A stretch of 64,000 nt of DNA. It comes from Bacteroidota bacterium (GTDB lineage Bacteria; Bacteroidota; Ignavibacteria; Ignavibacteriales; Melioribacteraceae). The DNA lies in NCBI GenBank assembly GCA_018829205.1, contig JAHJUE010000010.1, positions 1 through 64,000 of the forward strand. The letters run 5' to 3'. The notes under the pieces are model-generated. The model saw nothing but the letters and a program-made list of their open reading frames with translations, did no database searches and was not told the DNA's origin. A program made the position numbers and the translations under genes. This document shows, piece after piece, positions 43,444 to 52,102 of this stretch (position 1 is the first letter of the stretch; the number at the start of each line of letters is the position of its first letter).

Positions 43444-44151
43444 TTAAACTTTACCTACTTCGTTTGCCATACCCATAACGCGATCCATCGAGTTCATTAT
43501 TTTCTGCGAAGTTTCATAATCTTTATTAATTCCGATCATTGCCTGCATTTCCAATATCGGGTTTGTGTTTGATTCTTCAAGGTAGCCTTGAATTATATTA
43601 TATTTTTCCTCATCGGCCATATCGTATTCTTCGCCTTCAAGGTAAAAATTCTGAGATTCTGTTCTCATCAATTTTTCGGGATTTTCAACTTTAGCAATCA
43701 TTAATCTATCTACTACATCATCGCCAAGTTTAATTTCACCAAGTTTAGTAATTATAAGCGCTTTATTTTTGTCAAAAGCTTTTGCCGAAATATTAATTTC
43801 ACCTTTCGCGCTCATTACCTTGTTGCCCATAGCATTTATTAAAAAGCCGTCATCGGTTAAAGAAAATTTTCCGTTTTTAGTTATTTCAAGTCCTCTTTCA
43901 GTTTTAACCATAAAGAACCCTTCTCCGGAAAGCGCTAAATCCAAAGGGTTGCCTGTTAATGTAAACATGCCTTCGGTATAATCTGTTATTTGTTTTATAT
44001 CTTTTGCTTCGGCTCTCGATAAATATTCTGAAAAAGGTAATTCTCTTTTAAAGCCCGTGGAATTTATATTCGCTAGGTTATTAGCCACAATTTCTATGTT
44101 TTTCATATGATGGCTTAAGTTTTTCGCAATGGTATTTATTCCTTTATCCAT
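43444..44151 (-). CDS. flgF: flagellar proximal rod protein FlgF
   Basis: A 235-residue rod protein paralogous to flgG. The N-terminus HHMKNIEIVANNLANINSTGFKRELPF and the central GNPLDLALSGEGFFMVKTERG are family features; the C-terminus LEMQAMIGINKDYETSQKIMNSMDRVM closes the D0 helix. Named FlgF because it precedes FlgG and is shorter; the two are hard to separate by sequence alone. Confidence 0.85.
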   Translation of the reverse strand: MDKGINTIAKNLSHHMKNIEIVANNLANINSTGFKRELPFSEYLSRAEAKDIKQITDYTEGMFTLTGNPLDLALSGEGFFMVKTERGLEITKNGKFSLTDDGFLINAMGNKVMSAKGEINISAKAFDKNKALIITKLGEIKLGDDVVDRLMIAKVENPEKLMRTESQNFYLEGEEYDMADEEKYNIIQGYLEESNTNPILEMQAMIGINKDYETSQKIMNSMDRVMGMANEVGKV

Positions 44152-44347
44152 TTGATACTCCCCGGCTGCCGTTTTTTAAATCGACTAAAAAGTTCATTAA
44201 ATACGCTGTTACAATATTTAATCTTATTGGTAGTCTTCCCGCTTTTTTATTCTGCTCAACGCATTTTGATACAAAATCATCGGCGTTGGAAATTACTTTA
44301 GTTTTTAAAGCGAGTCTCATAACTTCTTTTGTAAAAATGTTTTCCAT
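44144..44347 (-). CDS. small unknown protein before flgF
   Basis: The ATG at 44347 (MENIFTKEVMRLAL, 67 residues) is preferred to the upstream TTG at 44365 because AAAGG stands at a correct distance. The protein is basic and helical (LKTKVISNADDFVSKCVEQNKKAG), without signal peptide. It overlaps flgF by eight bases and starts 11 bases after the 396-residue gene. A small rod-related or regulatory role is possible but unsupported. Confidence 0.6.
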   Translation of the reverse strand: MENIFTKEVMRLALKTKVISNADDFVSKCVEQNKKAGRLPIRLNIVTAYLMNFLVDLKNGSRGVSNG

Positions 44348-44357
44348 TTTTGCCCTT

Positions 44358-45548
44358 TCAAGCAAGTTTGTTTAAACTTTTAGATCGTGATAATGAATCG
44401 AACATCATTTCTTTTGTTTCATCAACAGTTACAGTTAGGTATGAATCGATATTAATTTCCTCAAATATTCTTGTATTAAGTTTGCACATATAATCTTCAA
44501 TTCTGGAAAAGTTAGCCATTGTAGTATTTACAACTCCGAATAATTTTGAACTGTTCATCATTGCTTGAATAGCAGTATTTTCGAATCGGCCTTGATCTGG
44601 GTTTATAAATATTCTGTATGTATCGTCTTTAGAAGCTGTGGATTTTTCAAACTTATAATTGATAAGTTCAAGTCTACTTCTGAATTTTACTACTACAAAT
44701 TCAGGATAAATATTGTACTTGTTATAAATAGATTTTTGAAGAATGTATTTTATCATTAAAGACTGAATTACTTCAAGTTCTTGAATTGAAGATTCTATAA
44801 GAATGTTTTTTTCTATTTCAGATTCTATTGTTCTAGCTAGCGATAAGAATTCATCTGATTTATCTCCAACCGATACAAGATTAAATTGATGAGCTTCATT
44901 TTCATAATCGAAAATCATTGCTTCATTGATCTTTAAATATATTTCCTGAGGAAGGTTAAGTCTGTTCAATCTTAACAATGACTCAAAAATTTCCGAACTT
45001 AATTTCTCAAACGACATATCAAATATTTTATGATATGAATTTGCTACATCTTTAAATCCTTCGTTTGAGTTATCCCATATTAAATTTATCAAAAGCACAA
45101 TTTGACTTTCGTCGAAATCAATTCCCGCTTTCTCAACGTAATTAATTAATTTTTCAAGCTTAGATTTTGTCAATGATTTTTTATTGGCAATCACATATCT
45201 CAGTATTTTTTCGGACAGCACAGATTTCGATAATTGCAATTTATCAAGAAGCAGAATTAATGCTCCTGATTCGGCGTTCAGCAAATTATCAAACTTATCA
45301 AGGGCTAATGTAAATGGATACTGCTGAAGTACTTTTGCTAATATCTCATCTCCTTTTTCCGCGTTTACTGGGAGCTGGGTTTGAAATACTTTACCGTTGA
45401 TTAATACTTTGTAATTATTGTTGAATTTTTCGAGGATATTAAGCAAAGCAGTTGAATTAACCGCCGGAAGATTGCTTATTGCCGTACCCGCATTTATATT
45501 AATTGTGCCCGCTGTCATGCTTGTTATATTTGAAACTGCAGATATCAT
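44358..45548 (-). CDS. unknown protein in the rod region of the flagellar operon
   Basis: A 396-residue protein, Ser/Ala/Thr-rich at the N-terminus (ISAVSNITSMTAGTININAGTAISNLPA), followed by VLINGKVFQTQLPVNAEKGDEILAKVLQQYPFTLALD, which looks somewhat like the strands before FliK-type domains. The remainder is helical and charged, with no signal peptide or membrane segment. The ribosome site GGTGAG is fair. It overlaps its upstream neighbour by four bases, so it is translationally coupled. Possible role in export or length control, but I do not recognise the family. Confidence 0.6.
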   Translation of the reverse strand: MISAVSNITSMTAGTININAGTAISNLPAVNSTALLNILEKFNNNYKVLINGKVFQTQLPVNAEKGDEILAKVLQQYPFTLALDKFDNLLNAESGALILLLDKLQLSKSVLSEKILRYVIANKKSLTKSKLEKLINYVEKAGIDFDESQIVLLINLIWDNSNEGFKDVANSYHKIFDMSFEKLSSEIFESLLRLNRLNLPQEIYLKINEAMIFDYENEAHQFNLVSVGDKSDEFLSLARTIESEIEKNILIESSIQELEVIQSLMIKYILQKSIYNKYNIYPEFVVVKFRSRLELINYKFEKSTASKDDTYRIFINPDQGRFENTAIQAMMNSSKLFGVVNTTMANFSRIEDYMCKLNTRIFEEINIDSYLTVTVDETKEMMFDSLSRSKSLNKLA

Positions 45549-46111
45549 TTGTACTCACCTGCTAATAATTGAATTTTTGCCGCGAGATGAATTTCACCTT
45601 TGCCGATACTGTTTTTTCGCGCCCTGAAGGTAATGTCTTTACCGTTATCGTCTGTTTTAATATTATAGTAACGAAGTTTACCTCTTAAAGTCGACAAATT
45701 GTTTTCTTCAATACTTCCAATTTGTTCTTCTCTTAATTTTTTAATATTGCTCTTAAGCATTTCCATTTTTCTTTTTTTATTTCTTTTAACTTTTGCTGCC
45801 CATAAATAGATAAGCCCCAAAAGCATTACAAGTTCAACAAGCACAAACAATTTTGCCGCAAAATCTTTTTGTAAAAACTCTAAAATATTTTTATCAATAT
45901 TAGAGTTACCCGCTTTAATTATTTCAGCGTTATTTATAACTTCTGCAGGTATTGCCGCCGCCTCATTTTCCTGCTGTTTTGCTCTAATCTCCGAAATTTG
46001 TTTATCAAGCATTGCGCGTACATCCACAGAAGAAGTGTCGACAATTTGCGCTGTATTTATTGAACAAAATATAAATGACAATACAAGTAATGTTAAAATT
46101 GTCTTTATCAT
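45545..46111 (-). CDS. unknown membrane-anchored protein in flagellar operon
   Basis: 188 residues: a signal peptide or first helix (TILTLLVLSFIFCSINTAQ), a periplasmic Gln/Glu-rich segment (ISEIRAKQQENEAAAIP), a membrane helix at about 88-106 (KLFVLVELVMLLGLIYLWAA), and a basic cytoplasmic tail (KVKRNKKRKMEMLKSNIKKLREEQ). The topology resembles a small bitopic regulator or a FliL/FliO-like factor, but fliL and fliO exist elsewhere in the cluster. Four-base overlaps on both sides tie it to its neighbours. Unknown function. Confidence 0.6.
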   Translation of the reverse strand: MIKTILTLLVLSFIFCSINTAQIVDTSSVDVRAMLDKQISEIRAKQQENEAAAIPAEVINNAEIIKAGNSNIDKNILEFLQKDFAAKLFVLVELVMLLGLIYLWAAKVKRNKKRKMEMLKSNIKKLREEQIGSIEENNLSTLRGKLRYYNIKTDDNGKDITFRARKNSIGKGEIHLAAKIQLLAGEYK

Positions 46112-47415
46112 TTTCTTATCTTCCTTCTTAAAGGGAATTTTAATGTTACGGCCGATCCGGTATTTTGATAAGAACTAATATTAAATTCACCTTCATGTTT
46201 TTTTATAAGGTTTTCAATTATTCTTATGTTTAATTCGGTCGGGTTATTAATAAAATTGTCTTTCGAAGAGTTTGTTTTTAAACTAGCCGTAGTAACAACT
46301 TTTAGAAGTATATAATCGTTGTTAAATCTTGTTTGAATAATTATTCCGCCTTTAGCGGTACTTCTGTTTTTTATTAAACCAATTACATTTGTGAGCAGCT
46401 GAAAAATATAATTTGGATGGCTTAAAATTGAAGGTATATTATTTTCAAAATCCAATACGCATTCAAGATTAACATTATCAAGTGTTGATTTAACCAGGCT
46501 GTAATATTCCGTAACAATTTCATTAATTTTTATCGGATGTATTTTATTGTTCTGCTGGTTAACACTTGCAAATTTTATAAGTCTTTTAACCGATGAATTT
46601 ATTTTTTTTATCTGCGATTTAATAAGTTTTACTTCTTCTTCCTGATCCGGAGTACTATTTAAAAATTCCACATTGCTCATTATAACCTGCATAGGTGAAA
46701 GCAGATCTTCAATAATACCTTGTGTTAATTCGCCAATAGCGGCAAGCCTAAAATCATTTGATAACTTTGCCTGGTAAGTTTGTAAATCTTCGTATGTTGA
46801 TGTCAACTTACTTTTAAGAATAATTTTATTAATTTTCGCGAGACTTAAATTAAGCAGCATTTGAATAGTCTGCTTATCCATTGAGCTGAAATTTGCGCTT
46901 GTAATTGTTGTAAGAATAGAAAGCAGACCAAGTCTTTTTCCGTCTTCGAAGAACGGGAATAACAGGTAGTTAAGTTTTGGACCTTCGTTGTTATAGCTGT
47001 TCAGCTCAGGAACAATCATCGGGCTAGCGCTTTCGAACAGAAGATTAAAAATCCCTTCCTTATATAAATGGTTCATTACTTTAACTAAATCAGAATTACT
47101 TTCGCCGTTAACGGGATTTAGAGAATGGTATGATTCATCAAAAAAAAGAATTACCGAATCTTTCATGGGAATAATTCTTTTTAATGATTTGTTTAGTTTA
47201 TCCGTTACGGTTGAGGCTTCTCTAGCGTTATCAGTTTCTTTTTCGAAAGTAGAAATATTTTGAAACATATGAGAATACTTTTCGAGCATTATCCCGTTAT
47301 TCTGGTAATTACTTAGATTAGAGTTCTTCGATTCAATTACTTCCTGAGTCTCAACATCCTTTAAGGATCTGTAGAAAGGCTCTATCTCAACGGTATTTTC
47401 TTTATGAAGTCTCAA
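46108..47415 (-). CDS. degenerate histidine-kinase-like protein (no phosphoacceptor His)
   Basis: A 435-residue soluble protein. Residues about 75-200 look like a GAF-type sensor domain (PMKDSVILFFDESYHSLNPV ... RLGLLSILTT). Residues 222-280 align with a DHp helix (FRLAAIGELTQGIIEDLLSP), but the usual His of GIAHE is Glu236. The ATPase domain remains only in outline (LLTNVIGLI; GSAVTLKFPLR) and the DxGxG loop is absent. It is thus likely a pseudokinase scaffold or allosteric partner. The start is a TTG (47415) with no clear ribosome site. Confidence 0.75.
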   Translation of the reverse strand: MRLHKENTVEIEPFYRSLKDVETQEVIESKNSNLSNYQNNGIMLEKYSHMFQNISTFEKETDNAREASTVTDKLNKSLKRIIPMKDSVILFFDESYHSLNPVNGESNSDLVKVMNHLYKEGIFNLLFESASPMIVPELNSYNNEGPKLNYLLFPFFEDGKRLGLLSILTTITSANFSSMDKQTIQMLLNLSLAKINKIILKSKLTSTYEDLQTYQAKLSNDFRLAAIGELTQGIIEDLLSPMQVIMSNVEFLNSTPDQEEEVKLIKSQIKKINSSVKRLIKFASVNQQNNKIHPIKINEIVTEYYSLVKSTLDNVNLECVLDFENNIPSILSHPNYIFQLLTNVIGLIKNRSTAKGGIIIQTRFNNDYILLKVVTTASLKTNSSKDNFINNPTELNIRIIENLIKKHEGEFNISSYQNTGSAVTLKFPLRRKIRK

Positions 47416-47419
47416 TGTT

Positions 47420-48301
47420 TTATATCTTGAAATTATTAGTTTCTTGCTGGAATAATTCTAAGTATGAATCAATTAATTCATTTAGTTTTTCTTCCGTATC
47501 AAGTTTTAATATGTCAATTACGTTTTTATCAAAAGTATAATCTTTGTCCCAGTAAAAATTTCCTGTCTGCAATTTTTGCGTTGCATAATCCGCCAAATGT
47601 ATTACCGAAGCTAATTCCGGACTGCTTTCGCATTTAGAGGGATTATGATGATTTAAGATTGCGTCGCAAAGTTCATCGGGCAGATTCCACTTTTTACCTA
47701 AAAAATTACCTACTTCCTGATGAGTTAAACCAAGTTCTTCAAACTCTAAATTAAGAGTTGATTGACAATCTGTAGCTTTATTTACAATATTTTCAAAACC
47801 TGAGTGGAAATATTTATGAATAACCGGAATGCCTAAATCGTGCAGAAGTCCCGCAACAAATGCTTCTCCGCCGATTTTCAAACCGAGATCGCTTGCAATT
47901 CTTTTTGCCGCATTTCCTGATATAACCGAGTGCAGCCAGAATTCGTTTTGATTTAGATTTTTATCGGTTTTGTTTTTGAATGACTCAATCATAGAAAGAG
48001 CGATTACAATATTTTTAATATCAAGATAACCGATAATTAAAATCGCAAAATCAATAGTAGAAACTTTACGAGGCAATCCGTATAAAGGAGAATTCGCAAT
48101 CGATAAAATCTTAGTAGCCAGACCCTGATCTTTGCCGATCATTTTGCTAAGAAGATTTGTATTTGTTGAAGAGTCGTCAAGTAATTTAGAGACCTCCACC
48201 ATAATATTAGACATTGCGGGCAGGTTATAAATATTTGCCAAAACCATTTCGGTTTTTTTTCTTTTATCAGATCCGGGTTTTGTTGTTATGTCGGTTATCA
48301 T
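47420..48301 (-). CDS. HDOD-domain protein (second of two)
   Basis: A 293-residue signalling protein with an HDOD domain (residues about 20-220). The core reads KDQGLATKILSIANSPLYG, then LLHDLGIPVI, LTHQEVG, NHHNP and HLADYA. The His/Asp positions that bind metal in related HD-GYP phosphodiesterases (LHS, HD, H, HH, D) are all present, though most HDOD proteins are not known to be enzymes. It is about as long as the neighbouring HDOD protein and shares its layout, so the pair is a tandem duplication. Its gene begins 10 bases after that one ends. Confidence 0.88.
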   Translation of the reverse strand: MITDITTKPGSDKRKKTEMVLANIYNLPAMSNIMVEVSKLLDDSSTNTNLLSKMIGKDQGLATKILSIANSPLYGLPRKVSTIDFAILIIGYLDIKNIVIALSMIESFKNKTDKNLNQNEFWLHSVISGNAAKRIASDLGLKIGGEAFVAGLLHDLGIPVIHKYFHSGFENIVNKATDCQSTLNLEFEELGLTHQEVGNFLGKKWNLPDELCDAILNHHNPSKCESSPELASVIHLADYATQKLQTGNFYWDKDYTFDKNVIDILKLDTEEKLNELIDSYLELFQQETNNFKI

Positions 48302-48311
48302 TTTTTCACTC

Positions 48312-49202
48312 TTATAGTTTTATAGATTCTAGTTGGCTTTCAAATAAATCTTTATATGTTTCAGTAAATGATTCAAGATATTCAAGACTTCCAAGTTTTA
48401 GTATTTCTACTACTTCCATGTCAAGTTCAAAATTCTCGTCCCATTTAAAATTTCCAATTCCAAATTTCGCAGTCATATAATCCGCTAAATGAATAACTGC
48501 GGAGAATTCTGCTTCATCACCAGCTTCGCTTGGTTTATGATGGTACCTAACTGCATTTTTTAATTTTTCGGGAAGGTTCCAGCGGTCAATAAGCATTTCG
48601 GCAATTTCACAATGTGAAACGCCTAATACCTCAATCTCAGCTTGGGTATAATTCATTTTACCTGTTTTTACAATTTTTTCTATTTCTTTATACTCATTAT
48701 TAAAATATTTATAAATAACTGGTATTCCCAAATCGTGCAATAAACCGGCGGTAAAAATCTCGCCGCTTAATATATAACCTAAATCGTCAGCTATTCTTTT
48801 TGAGGCTGTAGCAGTTAATAATGAATGTTCCCAGTAACTGTTCTGGTCAAATTTTGTGTCGCCTATGTTCTTAAAGGCTTCCATTAGCGACAAAGCTATT
48901 ACAATATTTTTAATATGATTGAAACCCAGAATAACAATAGCGAACTCAATTGTAGAAACGCGGCGGGGAATTCCGTATAAAGGAGAATTTGCTACAGCTA
49001 ATATTTTTGTTACAAGTCCCTGATCCTTACTAATCAATTGTCCTAACTGCGCGGCACTTGATCTCGGATCTTCAATTATTTTTGTAATTTCAAAAATAAT
49101 AGTAGGTATAGAAGGCAAATTATAAACAGAGGATAAAACTCTATTTACCTTTTTCTTGTTTTGTTCTTTTACTTCACCTGTATTTTTATCTGTTGTATTC
49201 AA
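48312..49202 (-). CDS. HDOD-domain protein (first of two)
   Basis: A 296-residue paralogue of the following gene, with KDQGLVTKILAVANSPLYGIPR, LLHDLGIPVIYKYFN, VSHCEIAEML and VRYHHKPSEAG. The start appears to be a TTG (49202), inside the end of fliA and without a good ribosome site; translation coupling to fliA is plausible. HDOD proteins often link motility, development and c-di-GMP responses, but a direct partner cannot be named here. Confidence 0.85.
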   Translation of the reverse strand: MNTTDKNTGEVKEQNKKKVNRVLSSVYNLPSIPTIIFEITKIIEDPRSSAAQLGQLISKDQGLVTKILAVANSPLYGIPRRVSTIEFAIVILGFNHIKNIVIALSLMEAFKNIGDTKFDQNSYWEHSLLTATASKRIADDLGYILSGEIFTAGLLHDLGIPVIYKYFNNEYKEIEKIVKTGKMNYTQAEIEVLGVSHCEIAEMLIDRWNLPEKLKNAVRYHHKPSEAGDEAEFSAVIHLADYMTAKFGIGNFKWDENFELDMEVVEILKLGSLEYLESFTETYKDLFESQLESIKL

Positions 49203-49812
49203 CTTGAAGTTTTTCCTTCATTTCTTTCATAATTTTTGAATGTATCTGTGAAACTCTAGATACGGTAATACCTAATGTATCGGCTATTTCCTTATAATTA
49301 AGATTTTCATAATAATAAAGAGAGATGATCAATCTATCGCGTTCTTCAAGACTTTTAATTAATCTAATTAAGATTTCTTTCTGTTCGTCTTTTTGCATTA
49401 TTTCATCAGGCTGTTCTGAGTCAGAAGGGATAATTTCGTGAAGCTGGTAACCGTCTTCGCCGTCGTAAGAATAATTCAAGGAAACATTTTTATATTGAAT
49501 ATCGGTTTCGGGATTTAAACTTCTTGGTTTTATCTGCAGCTTGCGAAGTTCATCTATAATTTTACCTCTGATTCTTTGAATTGCGTATGTTTCAAATTTT
49601 GTCCCGTAATCAGGGTCAAAACGATCAATAGCTTCACTTAAACCTTCTACGCCGAACTGAAAAAAATCTTTCTCATCAACCACAGTTAGATTCATAAATT
49701 TTGAATTATGAATCACATAATGAACCAAATTGGTATAGTTTACCATAATTTGTTTCTTTACTGAAGGTGATGGCTCTTGTTTAAAAGTGTCCCAAAGTGC
49801 CGCGTTATTCAT
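49186..49812 (-). CDS. fliA: flagellar sigma factor 28 (FliA)
   Basis: A 208-residue alternative sigma factor. Region 2 reads VDEKDFFQFGVEGLSEAIDRFDPDYGTKFETYAIQRIRGKIIDELR, as in FliA/WhiG, and region 4 has YYENLNYKEIADTLGITVSRVSQIHSKIMKEM. It should drive late flagellar genes, for instance from the sigma-28-like site at 31171-31197. A sigma-54-like promoter lies upstream of its cotranscribed neighbour. No FlgM anti-sigma gene is recognised in the window. Confidence 0.93.
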   Translation of the reverse strand: MNNAALWDTFKQEPSPSVKKQIMVNYTNLVHYVIHNSKFMNLTVVDEKDFFQFGVEGLSEAIDRFDPDYGTKFETYAIQRIRGKIIDELRKLQIKPRSLNPETDIQYKNVSLNYSYDGEDGYQLHEIIPSDSEQPDEIMQKDEQKEILIRLIKSLEERDRLIISLYYYENLNYKEIADTLGITVSRVSQIHSKIMKEMKEKLQVEYNR

Positions 49813-50044
49813 TTGGATTATTTCCTATTAAGTTATTCTCATCAAAATGTTTTTCTTTATCCATTGTGGCTTTGTTAATAGCTTTTAAGAAGGCTATTGC
49901 AAGAATACTTAGCATAATTGTAACAACAATAAAAACCGCAATTGATCTTAAAAGTACGTCATGGATTAGTAAGCCCTGCTGACTGAAGATTATGATAGAA
50001 ATAAAGAAAACGAGAAGTCCGAAGTAGAGTACTATTTTGTTCAT
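49805..50044 (-). CDS. small membrane protein before fliA, unknown
   Basis: 79 residues with two predicted membrane helices (IVLYFGLLVFFISIIIFS and LRSIAVFIVVTIMLSILAIAFL) and a charged Asn-rich tail (DKEKHFDENNLIGNNPNE). It overlaps fliA by eight bases and is the first gene after the sigma-54-like promoter. Position suggests a link to early flagellar gene control or membrane targeting; the family is not recognised. Confidence 0.6.
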   Translation of the reverse strand: MNKIVLYFGLLVFFISIIIFSQQGLLIHDVLLRSIAVFIVVTIMLSILAIAFLKAINKATMDKEKHFDENNLIGNNPNE

Positions 50045-50073
50045 AATCTGTCCATTTTTTTATATAAAGAAAG

Positions 50074-50088
50074 GCAAAGAACATACCA
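50074..50088 (-). promoter_or_regulatory. sigma-54 (RpoN)-like promoter before the fliA unit
   Basis: On the minus strand TGG (50086-50088) is followed after 10 bases by GC, giving TGGTATG-N4-TTGC, against the consensus TGGCACG-N4-TTGC. The essential GG and GC pair has the correct 10-base spacing. The start point would lie near 50062, about 18 bases before the ATG at 50044. Many bacteria drive middle flagellar genes in this way. No rpoN or flagellar activator gene is in the window. Confidence 0.5.
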
Positions 50089-50164
50089 ACAATTTTGGTA
50101 AAATTACTTTGTTTTTGGGCTTATTTAAGGGTTTTTTGATAATTAAATTAGTGGGGAGAAAATG

Positions 50165-50995
50165 CTACTGGTTATTATTAGCCACGTGTTTGATTTTTGT
50201 GAAATTTCCGGCCAGTACCTTTATTTCTTTGGCAATTCTGCTTTGAGAATTATTTTTTATTAAAAGACTTTGATTAAGAATTGATTTTCCGACTTCTTCT
50301 CCAAATTCAATTACACCAAGCAGTAAAAGTTCTTGTTTTAAGAAATGTACAGAAGCTTTATTTAGGTTTTCAAAAGAGTTTTTACCTTCAACTAGACTGG
50401 AGCTTTTGTTTATGATTATATATTTATCGACTTTATCATTATGTTTTGATAAAAGCTTTAAAATCACGTAGGCATCCATAATAGACGTAGGTTCGGGAGT
50501 TGTAACAATAACTGTAAATGTGCATCGAGAAAGAACCGAAATTATGTCGTTACCTGCACCGGCCGCGGTATCAAGAAATATAAAATCATATTTAGAAGAT
50601 ATTCCGTGAAGATGCTCAAAAAGATATTCTATATTTCCTTCATCCAAGGGCGGATGATCGGTTTTTCCAGAATCTCCGAATATAAAATCAAGATTCGGCT
50701 CATACTTATAAATCAGTTCGTTTAGTAATGCCTGATCTCTAAAAAAATGATATAGATTAATATCAGATTTTACATTCAGCATAATATTTAGGTTCGATAA
50801 ATTTGCGTCAAGGTCAACTACGAGAACTTTTTTATTTACTCTTGCAAGAGCATAAGCCAGGTTTAACGATGTGAAGGATTTCCCCGTTCCGCCTTTCCCG
50901 GAAGTAAACGCAACTATAGGACAGCCAGGATTTTTTTTGCCTGAAGCTCTTTTTAAGCTGTTAAGTTCATATAATCTTTCTGCCTGACCAATCAT
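50165..50995 (-). CDS. flhG: flagellar number regulator FlhG (MinD-like ATPase)
   Basis: A 276-residue ParA/MinD-type ATPase. The deviant Walker A is TSGKGGTGKS (31-40), Walker B region LDTAAGAGNDIIS, and the N-terminal GQAERLYEL is the remnant of the DQAxxLR motif that stimulates FlhF. It has a C-terminal basic end without a clear amphipathic membrane helix. It controls flagellar number and C-ring assembly. It overlaps flhF by four bases. Confidence 0.92.
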   Translation of the reverse strand: MIGQAERLYELNSLKRASGKKNPGCPIVAFTSGKGGTGKSFTSLNLAYALARVNKKVLVVDLDANLSNLNIMLNVKSDINLYHFFRDQALLNELIYKYEPNLDFIFGDSGKTDHPPLDEGNIEYLFEHLHGISSKYDFIFLDTAAGAGNDIISVLSRCTFTVIVTTPEPTSIMDAYVILKLLSKHNDKVDKYIIINKSSSLVEGKNSFENLNKASVHFLKQELLLLGVIEFGEEVGKSILNQSLLIKNNSQSRIAKEIKVLAGNFTKIKHVANNNQ

Positions 50996-52101
50996 TGATC
51001 AAAATTCCCGCTATAGATCATTTTTGAAATAAATTCAGAATCTGCCGCAATTATATCATCAGGTATAACCTGACCGTTGGTTAAGTATTTTATAGGCACA
51101 TTAAATTTATGCACAACATTTAAGATGTTTCCGTATGCCACTGCTTCATCAATTTTTGTAAATATGATTCCGTCGTATTTTATTACTTTAAATTTTTCCG
51201 CGATATCAACCATTGTTTTTAACGTTGTTGTGGCGCTTTGAACAAGATATATTTCGTCAACACTAACAGCGCTTAAGAAATCATTTATTCCTTTTAATAA
51301 TGACGCGTTCTTCTGGCTTCTTCCAACTGTATCAATAAATACAATATCCTTTTTCCTAAATTTGGCCATTAATTTAGGCATATCTGAAGGTTCATAGGCG
51401 ACTAAAAAATCAATATTGCTTACTTCAGCCAAAATTTTCAGCTGGTCTAAAGCTCCTAATCTGTATGTATCAATTGATATTAATCCAATGTCAAGGTTAT
51501 GCAGAATTTTTGAAATTACCGCAAGTTTCGCAATACATGTTGTTTTGCCCACACCGGTAGGTCCAACTAAAGAAATAATTTTCGGCTTTTTCTTTTTGTC
51601 ATATTGGAAACTTGAAGTCGGAATCATCGATTCGATTGTAGAGATAATATAATTATCTATAACGTCTTCTTTAACAAACTCTTTGTGTTTCTTAAGCTGA
51701 TTTAGAATAGTTTCAATAATAGGTTCATCAATTTCTCTTTGAATCAGCAGTTCTTTTATTTCATTATTAACTGTAGTCTTTTCCGCGTTAAAATATTGAT
51801 TAATTTTTTTCTTATTCACTTCAATATTAACTGGCGGTTTCTTTTCCTGCTGGCCGTAAATTTTTGTTGTAAGTTTTTTTAATTCATTTTCAAAATCGGT
51901 TTGTTCTTTAACTACTTTTTTAGCGCGCGGCTTTTCTTCGTAATTTTCGCCGTCATCCTCAACACCGGCAGTTAATTCAAATCTTTTATCATCGTCGTCA
52001 ATAACTTTCGTACTTAATACTAAAGCATTTTCACCCAGTTCTTCCTTCATTAAACTGATCGCTTCTTTTAAAGTACCGGCAGTAAATTTTTTTATCTGCA
52101 T
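50992..52101 (-). CDS. flhF: flagellar placement GTPase FlhF
   Basis: A 369-residue SRP-type GTPase. The N-terminal MQIKKFTAGTLKEAISLMKEELGENALVLSTK is the B domain start; the G domain has LVGPTGVGKTTCIAKLA (Walker A at about 178-188), DTVGRSQ and FTKIDEA. It sets the site and number of flagella together with FlhG. Lying between flhA and flhG, it follows the common order. Confidence 0.94.
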   Translation of the reverse strand: MQIKKFTAGTLKEAISLMKEELGENALVLSTKVIDDDDKRFELTAGVEDDGENYEEKPRAKKVVKEQTDFENELKKLTTKIYGQQEKKPPVNIEVNKKKINQYFNAEKTTVNNEIKELLIQREIDEPIIETILNQLKKHKEFVKEDVIDNYIISTIESMIPTSSFQYDKKKKPKIISLVGPTGVGKTTCIAKLAVISKILHNLDIGLISIDTYRLGALDQLKILAEVSNIDFLVAYEPSDMPKLMAKFRKKDIVFIDTVGRSQKNASLLKGINDFLSAVSVDEIYLVQSATTTLKTMVDIAEKFKVIKYDGIIFTKIDEAVAYGNILNVVHKFNVPIKYLTNGQVIPDDIIAADSEFISKMIYSGNFDQ

Positions 52102-52102
52102 T

